In this document: piece after piece, positions 22,851-33,815 of the stretch
Layout of the letters: each line of letters opens with the position of its first letter
Position numbering within the stretch: position 1 is the first letter of the stretch
Assembly (NCBI GenBank): GCA_963971225.1
Contig: OZ020268.1
Span: forward strand, 9,467,532-9,531,531
Length of the DNA: 64,000 bases
Reading direction: 5' to 3'
Origin: Melieria omissa
Lineage: Eukaryota; Arthropoda; Insecta; Diptera; Ulidiidae
Translations under genes and position numbers: made by a program
Notes under the pieces: model-generated
The model's input: only the letters and a program-made list of their open reading frames with translations
Databases searched by the model: none
What the model was told of the DNA's origin: nothing

Positions 22851-25800
22851 ATGGGTAAGAATATGTTTGAACAAGTGAAAACCGTTTAAGAATATATTTG
22901 CGGTGTAAAGTAGGTTAGGTTAAAGTGGGTTGTGGCTGCCTCTATATGGAACACATTTAGCGATACCACAAAATGAGTGTTTGATTTTATATTTTTGTGC
23001 AAAAGTGAAATCGAAATTAAGTGAATTAATCAATATTTGACGACTTACAAACCAAACAACTGCACGTGCTTGGCTGAAATATTTATCAGTTGTTTTGTGT
23101 TGTAGTTTTTCCTCGCAACAACAAACTATTTAAAAATATTGGAACAAGTGCAGAATAGCGTACCCTCGTGGAAAAAAAGGAAAATTTGGCTGTATAGAGA
23201 TTGTTTTTGTGAATGTAACAAACTAAAAATTTTGCCTACAAAAGGCGTGGCACGGGGTCAAAGTTGAAAACTTTTATCAAAATGACTCAGTAAATTTTCA
23301 ATCGATTTATTCGATATGGATATCAAGCGAAAGGTCTTTTTCATACCTTTATTTTGATGTACCACATTATATACTTTGTATGTGCGAGTAAAAAATTGTA
23401 AGCAAAAAAAGATTTGTTTACATAAAATTTACAAAACCCAATTTTTTCTCGAAAAACTTCGTTATTAAGGTACAAAAAATTTTGCAATATATTATAGCGT
23501 GTAAAATTCTCTTTTCAATGAAATATAAAAACATATATTTTTGGTTTTTTTTTAATGCGTGTTTTAATTTTTTTCTAAGTCGACCTTTAAATTTTTAAAC
23601 TTATAAAAAATAAAAAAAAAATAAAACTTATAAAAATTAATTACTACTTATTAATTAAAGAAGCCGTGCGGTGTTGTAAATGCCACAAAGTGAAAATCAT
23701 GTCAACCGGTTTATTGGTTTAGAAATTACAATCCCAAACGTGAAAAAAGTCAAAGAAAATCCGAAAACAGAAACTACGTTTTAAAAACGGTTTGCGTATT
23801 TGAAGTCAGCGGTCCCTAATTACCCAAGAACTAATGTCTGAACCAGAAAAGCCGACAAAAAGCCGAAATTTGTTGCCCTGTGTTATTTATTAAAAATGAA
23901 AAAAGAAGCTTGCAACTTTCGTCAATCAAACTGCCAACATAACAACCACACATGTTGCTGTTGCATTAATTCCACAACACAGGCAACACATTCGAAATCT
24001 CGCGTCATGGTGTCAACTGTTGCGTCTTGCGTCGGTCTGTTGCAATTCATGTAAAGTCAGTGTGTTTGTGCATTCCAGTGTCTGCGGTCAACAGTCCGAA
24101 CGCCGCCTCAATGAATAGATACCGTGGACACGGTGCTCTTCTATTCACAGACGCCTTGGCGTTAACCAGTAAGTAAATCAACAACAAAGCAACGCCGCAG
24201 CTGCCACTAACTAACTACTACTCGCATCGATTCTATTTTTGCCATACAGGTTTTGGCAAGTTCAATTATTTTCTCATTTTCATATCGGGCATGGTGCTGG
24301 CAAACGTGCTGCTGGAGACGGCTACTGTGGGCTTCATACTGCCAATTGCGCAATGTGACCTACAATTAACGAATGAGGACAAGGGCATTCTGAGTGCCAT
24401 TAGCTTTCTCGGCATCATTGTCAGCTCGCATCTGTGGGGCTTTCTTGCCGACACCAAGGGCCGTCGACGTGTGATTCGGCCCACTTTGTTGGCCGCATTC
24501 GTGATCACTGTGTTCTCGAGTTTCTCGCACAAATTCTGGATAATGGTGTTGTTGCGATTCGCCAATGGCTTCTTGTAAGTTTTTGAGCCACTAATGAAAT
24601 GTCAAATAAATTGCACGCTTGATTTACATTTTATTTAAATTTTGTTTTTATGTTTTTATTCTATTATTTTTTTAGTGTATCAGGTGGTTCGGCAACAATT
24701 TATGCATATCTTGGCGAATTCCACACCGATAAAACGCGATCACGTGCCATAATGGGTTCGTCATTCATATTTGCAATCGGTGCCATGTTTGTGCCGATGC
24801 TCGCCTTTTTGGTCATCAATCAGGACTGGGTGCTACCGCTGCCGTTTCTGGGCATTGTCTATAAGCCGTGGCGTTTGTTTATGATTGTATGCGGCATACC
24901 GGGTTTCCTGTGCGGTTTGACACTGTTCGCTCTGCCGGAGAGTCCCAAGTTCCTGGTGGCGGCTGGTAAAGAACAGAAGGCAATCGAAGTGTTGCGGAAA
25001 ATGCATCGCTGGAACGGTGGCAAGGAGGAGCTGACGGTGTGTAGATAAGATCAAAATACTCAAAGAATGCAAGGGCAAACATTTAGTTTTTTAAATGAGT
25101 ATGGGTGAAGGGTGAGATAGGAAATTAGAGGAACAATTTGTGAGCGCTCTGCTTCAAGCTATCGAGATTATAATTTTGTGGGAAAACTTCTATTGAAAAA
25201 AATTTGAAATATACTCCGTAACCGCGTATTACTGTCACAATATTTTCATACAGAAAGGTACGATGACTGAGCTGTAAAATTAAGTTGTAGTGGCAGCCCT
25301 TTCTTGAAAGATTTCACTTAACCCTGTCGCTACAGATTTTCACTGGGGAAAGTTAAAATTTGTAATTTTACGTTTTAGACTTCTATTTGGTTGTATTAGC
25401 AACATTCCATAAGAAATTTTTTAATTTTTATACTCGGATCCTGTATTTTAGAGTGTTTTTCTATGAGAACAACCACAACGTTGTGGCTATAATAATTACT
25501 TAAACATAAAACTTTTTACGCATAACGAAAATTTGAATATTTCTTCATTTACTTCAGCCAAAATTAAAAAAGTATCTAAATTAAAAGAAAACGTCAAATT
25601 AAAAAGTTATCTAAAGTTTTCTGCTTCTTCTTCCTTTACTATGTCAAGATATACCATTAAAAAACGTGTATAATTCTCTTCTTTAAACTCAAATATTCAG
25701 TTTATTAATTTCGTATTTTTCCTAAGACTTCAAACTATTCTAAGGACCAATAAAAAAATGTATTCTTGAAATCACAGACAATTCAGACGTCCACAAAGTA

Positions 25801-27019
25801 GCATGTGCCATATGGCCAAAAAATAGCGGAAGTGTTAAGCACAGAGTAAAAGCTCTTTGTGATACAACATTGGAAGGCAATTTTTCTTAAACCTGCAACC
25901 TTATGTTAACTTTTATCAATTATAGTATATAATATATACAAATTACATGCAATATTTACACAATAGCACTGAAATATAACTTCATCAATTCCTTACGCAG
26001 ATCACGCACATTCTACCTGACGAAGACATCACCAATTCAACGCTGCAATTTAGCAACAAATTCGATTCGAATTCTAATTTTGCAACGGTCTTTTTGCAAA
26101 CCATGTGGAATCAAACAGTGCCGCTGTTCCAAAGACGATATCTGCGCGTCACTCTGATTGTCTGCAACATGCAGTTCTGGCTGTATGTGGTCACCAATGG
26201 CCTCTACATGTGGTTCCCGCACATCATCAACAGCATGGTCGAGTTTATGCGCGAGCACCCGGGCGAACACAAGCGGATCTGTGAAATTGTCTATGACAAA
26301 CATGAGAGCTCATACAAAACTGATGGGGTAAGCAAGATATACCACATACTTTTTATACATAAGTGGTATAATTTAACAATACTAACTTGCAGACCATTGA
26401 GTGCATAACCAAACTGGAGAATACCACCTACTTTTATTCGCTGATAATGGAAATTCTTTATGCCTCGTCATTTGCATTTATTGGGATTATAATAAATCGT
26501 GTGGGCAAAATTACAATTTTGTGTAAGTTAACCGCATTTGAATTCACAAAAATGGCCCAAAAATAAAAGTTGTTGTCTCTCTTCCAGGTATTGTCACCAT
26601 ATTCTTTACATCGTGCGGTCTGACAGCAGTCTTTATTGCCGATCCTACCGTGGCTGCCTACTTGTATGTGATGTTCTTCTTGGTGGGTGTGGCAATCAAT
26701 GTGCTGGGTGCAGCCACAGTCGACTTGTATCCCACACAGCTGCGGTAAGTCTTCTGCAAGGCTTTCTAGCACAAACAGTGTCCACCATTTCCTCTAAACT
26801 TGTTCTACATGTCTCATTTGCAGCGCAATGGCCATTTGCATTTCTTTAATGGTTGGGCGTTTGGGCAGCGTTGTGGGCGCCAATATTGCTGGCGCCATGT
26901 TGGCACATTATTGCGAATGGAATTTCTACATATCCTGTGCTGCTCTGTTTGGTTGCGCTGGCCTGGCGCTATTCATTCCTCGCAAAGCAAGAGGCGAAGC
27001 CACTAAAAACGAGGCGTGA
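22851..27019 (+). CDS. SV2-like MFS transporter, copy 3
   Basis: Complete SV2-related MFS carrier of 529 aa (1590 bp). Exons are 22851..22854, 24079..24168, 24250..24574, 24676..25036, 26001..26327, 26393..26522, 26588..26744 and 26824..27019. The first coding exon is only ATGG before donor GTAAGA, the same arrangement as the proximal first exon of copy 2. The second exon is again 90 bp but encodes a different, polar N-terminus. From exon 3 on the protein is very similar to copy 2, with GFLADTKGRRRV, VSGGSATIYAYLGEFH, YKPWR, PESPKFLV and VDLYPTQLR. The core exons 3-7 have lengths identical to copy 2. Intron 4 (25037-26000) carries a TTAA MITE. Substrate is unknown. Tandem duplication with copies 1 and 2 is clear. 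Confidence 0.9.
25318..25838 (+). mobile_element. TTAA-flanked MITE family, copy B (521 bp)
   Basis: The element is bounded by TTAA at 25318 and 25835. Inner ends are CCCTGTCGCT on the left and AGCGGAAGTG on the right (reverse complement CACTTCCGCT), a short imperfect inverted repeat. It aligns along its length with copy C, sharing for example AGAGTGTTTTTCTATGAGA and TAATAATTACTTAAAC. It has no coding capacity and sits in the fourth intron of SV2-like copy 3. Confidence 0.75.
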
Positions 27020-27205
27020 GAAGTGGCTTTTAACTGTGTGTCTGTGTGTGCGTGTGGTGTTTCATTCTACATTTTGTTCAACAAAGAATTTATTGTCATA
27101 ATTTGTTTGCCATAGAGGAGTGACTGGTTTTTGGGTGACAGAACTAATTTTTATTTAATATTTTTACAAATATATGCCAACGAATTTTAATCCATAAAAC
27201 AAACC

Positions 27206-27211
27206 AATAAA
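27206..27211 (+). terminator. poly(A) signal, SV2-like copy 3
   Basis: AATAAA lies about 190 bp past the stop codon in AT-rich 3' UTR. It is the first canonical hexamer after the gene. Confidence 0.5.
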
Positions 27212-29930
27212 AATAATTAAGATCTCAACTGAAAGCCTTTAAAATATTTGCGTAACGGTTTTACTGTATTTTTTTTTGTAATTTTTTAAATCAAACTTTA
27301 AATTTAAATGACAAGTGACTGACAATTTATTGTGTTACAGTGACTACTATTCAATAAACTTAATTGAAAAAGCTCAGAGATCGATTTTTAAAACGGAAGA
27401 CATTACTTAGCTGCCTCCAACTAAAAAACAATAGTGCCATGTTTTCAATAAATGAAACCTAAGGCCTTAAGAACTTAACTTTCAAATATTAAAAGCAAAA
27501 TAAGAAGAACTGAAAATTATTAACATGGGGTACGCGCTGTATACTAAACTTAAGCAATGAATGAATGCCATAAAATGTTTATCAACAATAATGTATATCA
27601 ACAATAAATATACCAAAAAAAAAGGAAAGTCAAATAGTTTTGTTTTATGTCATAAATACCTATTTGTACCACACAGGATGATCTTTTGCAAATAAAAAAA
27701 TCGTATTGATCAATATTTACAAAACATTCAAGACCAGCAAGTGAAACTTGTAGATTGTTTTGAACAAAATTATGAAAGAGTCATTGAAATTGGTTCAAGG
27801 TTTGCATTTCTTTTAATCAACTTTGTATATTTAAATTCACAAACAGCAATTTTATTGATAGACGTGCAAGTTCAATATTGAAATAGTTAAATTTTGGTGG
27901 CTTCATTTCTTTGAACGGAACAACGTATTGAGGCAAATTGCTAAGATGATTCACTTAACAGTTATTTATCAAAATGTATCAATTCTCATTTAAAGAAAAA
28001 CAATTACAAAATTCTTTAATTTTAAAATTATTTGTAATCAGAAATCAATTACAAAATATGTTCATGTATTAAGTAATTTTGTACTTATTTGCCACTAAAT
28101 AGCTCCAATATGACTTTCAAAGGACACCTATGTCAGTCCTTTGAAAGCGAAATTTTAATAAAATCCGTTCAATTATTCAGTCAAAAAGTGAAAGTAAAAT
28201 TTAATAAGTGAAAGAAGTAAGTAACTAACAAGTCACATTCCAAGTCTACATGCTTCCAAAGCTGACGGCATATCAACACGCAAAAGACCCCCAAAGTACA
28301 AGTAGATAAATATAGATAAGTACAGATGTTTATATATGTATAGATAGAGCTATTTTGTAGATTTGTATTGCGTTAGAAATTTCACGCATATGAAACCAAA
28401 ATAAACACATTAAATGCGATTTAAACATTCAAATCAGTAATAAACGATAAAAGGATTTCTACGCACCAAATCAACACAATGTTACTGTCAGCCAAACAAT
28501 TTTACTAAATACTACATACATACATATACACTGAGAAGAGTAGTTGTGAGCAATCTGAACAGGAAAGAAAAGTTAAACAAACAAACAAACAAGCCCACGT
28601 TCAATCTGCTCTACACACACATGCCCACAGAATTCTGTTGCTATGGCATCTCTAGACAAATTGAATTTTTAATAGTACAAACTTATATTCTGCAACTAAT
28701 GAATGCACTAGCGACTTTGGTTAATTGAGCGATTAAGTAACACAAACACAAAAACAAACCATTGCGGCATGGAAACAGGTGACTGCGTCTTGACACACAC
28801 CGCCATACCTACATATGTATGTCCCGATGGGTTTATCTGCTGGAAAGCGTTCGTATCTACAGCTGTTATCAACGTCAAAGGGGGGCAAAATAAAACAACC
28901 GGTAAACATCATTCATTCAAACATACACACATACATATTTGCACACTCGTAAAAGTGTGTATGTGAGTATGTTCTCAAGTATGCATGACTGCAAAAACTA
29001 GTTGTGCTAAAATTCAGAGAGCGCGCCAAACAAGAGAGTCAAGTATTGAAAAATAAAAACAAAACAACACCATAAACAATTCTCCGATATATACAAAAGG
29101 TTGTTTGGTTGATTTTATTCTATAGTACGAGTAGTTCCTAGTGCTAGTGAGGAGGCAAAACAATGAATCGTTGTGCTCAAATGTTTATACAAAAGGTACT
29201 AAATAACATTTAGATTGCAATGTTAATAACAAATTTTTAACCTATGTTGTTGTGACTAGTTGTTGTTGTGAATTATATACCCTAGTACGGGTGGGGGGGC
29301 AAAACAATAAATCGTTGTGCTCAAATGTTTTATACTAAATATAGTAAAGGTTGCAATGTTAATAGCAAATTTCTTATCTTTGTTGTTGGGAAATTGTTAA
29401 TTATAGGCATATAGGTGATTAGTGTACAAATTATTGTTGAGTTACTTGAAGTTGTGAGTACTGCCAACTGTTTGCCAATAAGACTTAAACTTTTTAACAC
29501 TTTAACCATTATTTCTGAATTAAAGCTATTTGTTTTTCTATTTTTTGTATTTGTAAATCGTTATTTAGGTATTTTTACAATGCATAAGTTGTATGACCTA
29601 ACCAGATGGCATCGAGTTTATATTTTTTATTTTTCATGTTGGATGCTTTGTCTACGAGTTTGCAATACTCATATAATGTAAACAGTCTCGTTCCTTAAAT
29701 ACTCATATTTCTTTTTGCTTCCTCTTCTTTTCGTAAAATTTCATGATTTTTAATTTTAGACTAATTTTAATTAGACTTTTCATAGACTAAATACGAGAGT
29801 ATTTTTACACTAATAACTGTTTAGTATGATTACAAGTTTTGTATTAACTTTTATCACATACTAATGGCAACCCTGCCTCTCAAATGACGACCGCATTCGC
29901 TCCCAAACTGATAATGAAGCGCACCTTTCG
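27212..29930. other. Intergenic DNA, no gene recognised
   Basis: AT-rich sequence with short spurious ORFs. An imperfect local duplication occurs at 29155-29400. Otherwise I see only simple A/T-rich tracts and ACATACATACAT microsatellite runs. Confidence 0.5.
29155..29400. repeat. Imperfect tandem duplication (~144 bp offset)
   Basis: GCAAAACAATGAATCGTTGT at 29155 recurs at 29299 as GCAAAACAATAAATCGTTGT. It is followed in both copies by GCTCAAATGTTT, TTGCAATGTTAAT and TTGTTGTTG. The second copy is shorter. The DNA is non-coding. Confidence 0.65.
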
Positions 29931-29938
29931 GTGCTCTC

Positions 29939-29974
29939 TTTAAATACGCTCCGACTACAACAATTACCATCAAA
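29939..29974 (+). promoter_or_regulatory. Possible core promoter of the CRYL1-like gene
   Basis: A TATA-like TTTAAATA starts at 29939. An initiator-like ATCAAAC follows with its A at 29972, about 33 bp downstream, and about 95 bp before the ATG at 30066. The initiator match is weak. Confidence 0.35.
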
Positions 29975-30065
29975 CGCGCAAAACAAGTGCTTAGTGACGG
30001 ACCGGCCGGTGTCGACATCGAACCAATTCAACGCACAACAATAAAACTTCTCACGCAACAGCAAC

Positions 30066-32749
30066 ATGGCCAGCAAAATGAAGAAGGAGAAAATCGGCAT
30101 TGTGGGCAGGTAAGTGTGGCATAACCCAATTATAAACGTCAATGACCGCCAAATTAATGTTATGTGTTCTTTGAAGTGGTCTAATTGGTCGTTCGTGGTC
30201 CATGCTTTTCGCCTCGGTGGGCTATCAGGTGATGCTATACGACAATGTCAGCGAGCAAATACAAACCGCACTACGTGAAACCGAAAAGGAACTGAAGAAT
30301 CTGGAGGCAAAGGGACTGTTGCGCGGCAAACTGAACGCCAAGGAGCAATTCGCCTGCATTTCAGCCACCACTGACATTAAGCAGCTCACCAAAGGTGCCA
30401 TGTTCATACAGGAATGCATACCGGAGCGTTTGGAATGGAAGCAGGAGCTCTACAAACAGCTGGATCCAATTGTGGAGGACTACACAATACTGTCCAGTTC
30501 GACGAGCACATTTCTGCCGTCGTTGTTCAGCAAAGATCTGAAGCACAGAGAGAACGTAAGTACTTGAATGAGTGGCTTCATACATAGGAATTATTCTTTG
30601 TGTTTGTTCCAAAACTTGTTTGTCAATTGTCAGTCAATGTGTTTGCAATTATTTACACTCACCTTGACTTGACTTATACATGTACTTGAGCTGAATTCCG
30701 TGAGTACAATGCTGTTTGCCAGCATTTGTTTTTCAGCTCGATTTGATAAGATTGTTTTAGGTGACTTTTTACACATTGACCAACAAACTTGTTGTTCTAA
30801 CTATACGAATGCCTTAGTACACATAAGTACAGAAGGTGATAAGATTTGAATGCATCTGGCGCACAGCTGATAGCCATAGGTGTACAGTAACCTGTCAGAT
30901 CTCTCTCATATTAATGTACTTAACCTTGCAAACCTCGTGATGGTGTATGTAGCTTCGGCTGTCTGTTGAGATTGTCACTAAACTCTCAGCTAAACTCAAG
31001 TTAGACCTATGCCTTATCACACATCATTAAAAGTCCTAAAGTTGTTTTGAGGTGTTTATGCATTGAAAGAATCACTGTATTAATGATTGAGGTGCAGTTT
31101 TATAATTGCATAGAGGAACAATTTTATAGCAATTTTAAATAACAAGCTAGCAGCTTTTTGTAAACAAGTTTAATTCTATTTTTAGTTAGTTTTGTTCTAT
31201 TTCTATTCTATTACTTTATTTTGAGCTATAGAGAGCTACAGTGAATTTGCGGTTGGCTAAAAATTCTTAGCCAAAACAAAGGTTAACCTTTTAATTCAAA
31301 CATAAATTGATGCACTTTAAAGCAGGAAACCCTTAAATGTAGTCACATCTTTGTTTAGCTATTAACTCATCCTTTTATTTTGCCAACTTAACACTGTCGC
31401 TACAGGTTTTTACTGGGGAAAGTTTAAATTTTAAATGTTCTTCTTCTATGTTGTTATGGTAGCAACATTTAAAAATAAATTCTTTAATTTGTATACTCAG
31501 ACCCTGTATTTTAGAGTGTTTTTCTATGAGAGCAACCATATCGTTGTGGCTGTAATAATTACTTAAACATAAAACTTTTTACGCACAACGAAAATTTAAA
31601 TATTTTTTTACTCATTTACTTCAGCCAAAATGAAAAAAGAATCTAAATTGAAAGAAAACGTCAAATTAAAAAGTTATCTAAAGTTTTCTGCTTCTTCTTC
31701 CTTTACCATGTCAAGATATACCATTAAAAACCGTGTAGATTTCTCTTCTTTAAACTTTAATATTCAGTTTTTTAATTTCGTATTTTTCCTAAAACTTCAA
31801 ACTATTCTAAGGACCAACAAAAAATGTGTTCTTGAAACCACATATGGTTCAGACGTCCACAAAGTAGCAATGCGCCATATGGCAACAAAAAAGCAAAAGG
31901 GTTAACGATGAATATGCAATAAGTAGGGTTTTCCCTACCACCACGGGATATGCCCAGCACATCTTTTGGGCAGTTAACGCTATGTGTCTGTAAAATAGAG
32001 TCACGTACATTTTAACGATGCTTTGAGAAGTCAATAGGCTCTCTCCAAAATAAGAATTTTATAATGAAATTTCATGGCGCAGATTTCACAGCCAAATCTT
32101 AAGTTAAACGCTAAAAGTGATACTTAACCCATATGTCAAGCTGAAAAGTATTCAAGTACATATAACTGCATATACCTACGTTTACATTCTATAACATTTA
32201 CAACACTTACAGATAGTTGTTTCGCATCCCGTGAATCCGCCTTACTATGTGCCACTCGTTGAAGTAGTTCCCGCTCCATGGACCAAGCCGGAGGTTGTGA
32301 AGAAAACTCGCGCGCTCATGGAAGAAATCGGTCAAAAACCCGTAACACTGAGTCGCGAAATCGAAGGCTTCGTAGTGAATCGCATACAGTATGCGATTTT
32401 GAATGAAGCGTGGCGCTTGATGGAAAGTGGCATTCTGGACGTTAAGGATATCGACAGTGTGATGTCCGACGGTTTGGGTATGCGTTACGCGTTCTTGGGA
32501 CCGCTCGAAACGGCCCATCTGAATGCCGAAGGTATGACCAACTATTTCGAACGTTACACAAATACGATGTACGCTGTCAGCCAAACAATGGGACCAGTGC
32601 CAAAAATGGAAGGCCCGGTGGCTGTGGAAATTGCCAAGCAATGCGAAGCGATGGTGCCCATTGAAAAACTGCCCGAGCGACGCGCTTACCGCGACAACTG
32701 TCTGACACAGTTGAGCATTTTGAAGCATAAGCTGAACAAGAATAATTAA
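30066..32749 (+). CDS. Lambda-crystallin / L-gulonate 3-dehydrogenase family (CRYL1-like)
   Basis: NAD-dependent dehydrogenase of the 3-hydroxyacyl-CoA dehydrogenase superfamily. Its closest functional model is CRYL1, which oxidises L-gulonate to 3-dehydro-L-gulonate in the cytosolic uronate cycle. Exons are 30066..30109, 30177..30555 and 32213..32749, totalling 960 bp and 319 aa, the usual length of the family. The Rossmann motif IGIVGSGLIGRSW spans the first intron near residues 10-22. The catalytic-type SHPVNPP motif has its His at residue 146, at the start of the last exon. The C-terminal helical domain has EGFVVNRIQYAILNEAW, typical of the family. Intron 2 (1.66 kb) contains a TTAA MITE. 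In-vivo substrate is inferred from family only. Confidence 0.92.
31388..31905 (+). mobile_element. TTAA-flanked MITE family, copy C (518 bp)
   Basis: Bounded by TTAA at 31388 and 31902. The left inner end is CACTGTCGCT and the right is AGCAAAAGGG. It is strongly similar to copy B in the same orientation. A 91-codon ORF inside (31630-31905) extends over repeat sequence and runs through the right end, so it is not a gene. Located in intron 2 of the CRYL1-like gene. Confidence 0.75.
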
Positions 32750-32999
32750 ACGTTGTTGCAATGTATCACATGTACACCTGGCGCGTTAGTCGTTTCGATT
32801 AGCGAGATTTGCTGATGTTGAGAACGTGGTTTTATTGAATTTGCTGTAGCAACTTGATTACATTTATTTGAATTGTAAACTCATTTAACAATTTTATCAA
32901 GGTTATACTAATTGAATTAATTTATAAAAGTGTTTACATTTGGTGATTCTTCATATCGTGTCTAGCCGTTTTTTTGTGCAAACAAACCTAAATGTCTTC

Positions 33000-33005
33000 A
33001 ATAAA
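33000..33005 (+). terminator. poly(A) signal, CRYL1-like gene
   Basis: AATAAA lies about 250 bp after the stop codon. rogdi is transcribed convergently and its own candidate signal lies about 740 bp further on, so the two 3' ends need not overlap. Confidence 0.5.
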
Positions 33006-33741
33006 AACTTACAGACTATAAAAGAACAATTGTAGTTATTCTAGTTTTAATACATGTAAGTAAGTAGGGGTAAGTAGATATATGGGAGATGCTTTAAGTG
33101 AGAACACGCCGATGTACATGTTCATCGCAATAGGTATAATCAAGGCAATCAATGAATAATTGATTTAAATTGTTTTTGGTTTTTTCATCGCAATTTGTTT
33201 TGCATTTCTAGGCAAATGAAATTTGGTAAATATGCCATCCAAATATCATTGCAATTTGCATAAGTAAATACGGTAACTTGTAGTTAACTCTCGAATTCAA
33301 TAAGTTGTAGTAAAAATTTTAAAATACTGTTAGCATCAGAGGAATATTGTATACATATATCAATCGAAACTTGTGTAAGTACAATTAACTCTTTCACATT
33401 GTTAGTTTTCTAACGTTTTGTTCCTTGCTAATGGACAACACCATGTCTTAATGTATGAGATTTTTGCTGTTCACTTTTCAAGCAATCGTTGAGACCATGT
33501 TTAAGACGCGCTCTTCTAGTTCCAATCGGACATTACTAGCAACACAGAATGTTATTGTCATTTTTTATGAAATTACGCATTTCCGTTGTTCTTTTTGTTG
33601 TCTTGGTTGTTATGTTTAGTGCTGCTGTGGCTGTTGTCGTAACCGTACTATTGTTAATTGTCAGTTGGTTTGTATAATTAAGTACAGCAACTGCTGGAGA
33701 ACTACACGTCACGTGCTCACTCTAATACTATTTAGTTTATC

Positions 33742-33747
33742 TTTATT
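33742..33747 (-). terminator. poly(A) signal, rogdi
   Basis: TTTATT on the plus strand is AATAAA on the minus strand, about 70 bp after the rogdi stop codon. Confidence 0.5.
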
Positions 33748-33815
33748 ATTTTTTCTATATGTATGTTGTGTATGTAAGTACGCGCTTAGTTTTAGCATTG
33801 GCCTACACTAGTTTA

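Noticed and set aside
31630..31905. 91-codon ORF in an intron of the CRYL1-like gene
   Set aside because: It lies within a TTAA MITE and runs into its end, and the homologous stretch in copy B is not a conserved reading frame.
32207..32761. 184-codon minus-strand ORF
   Set aside because: Exact antisense of the last exon of the CRYL1-like gene, whose plus-strand translation matches the family throughout.
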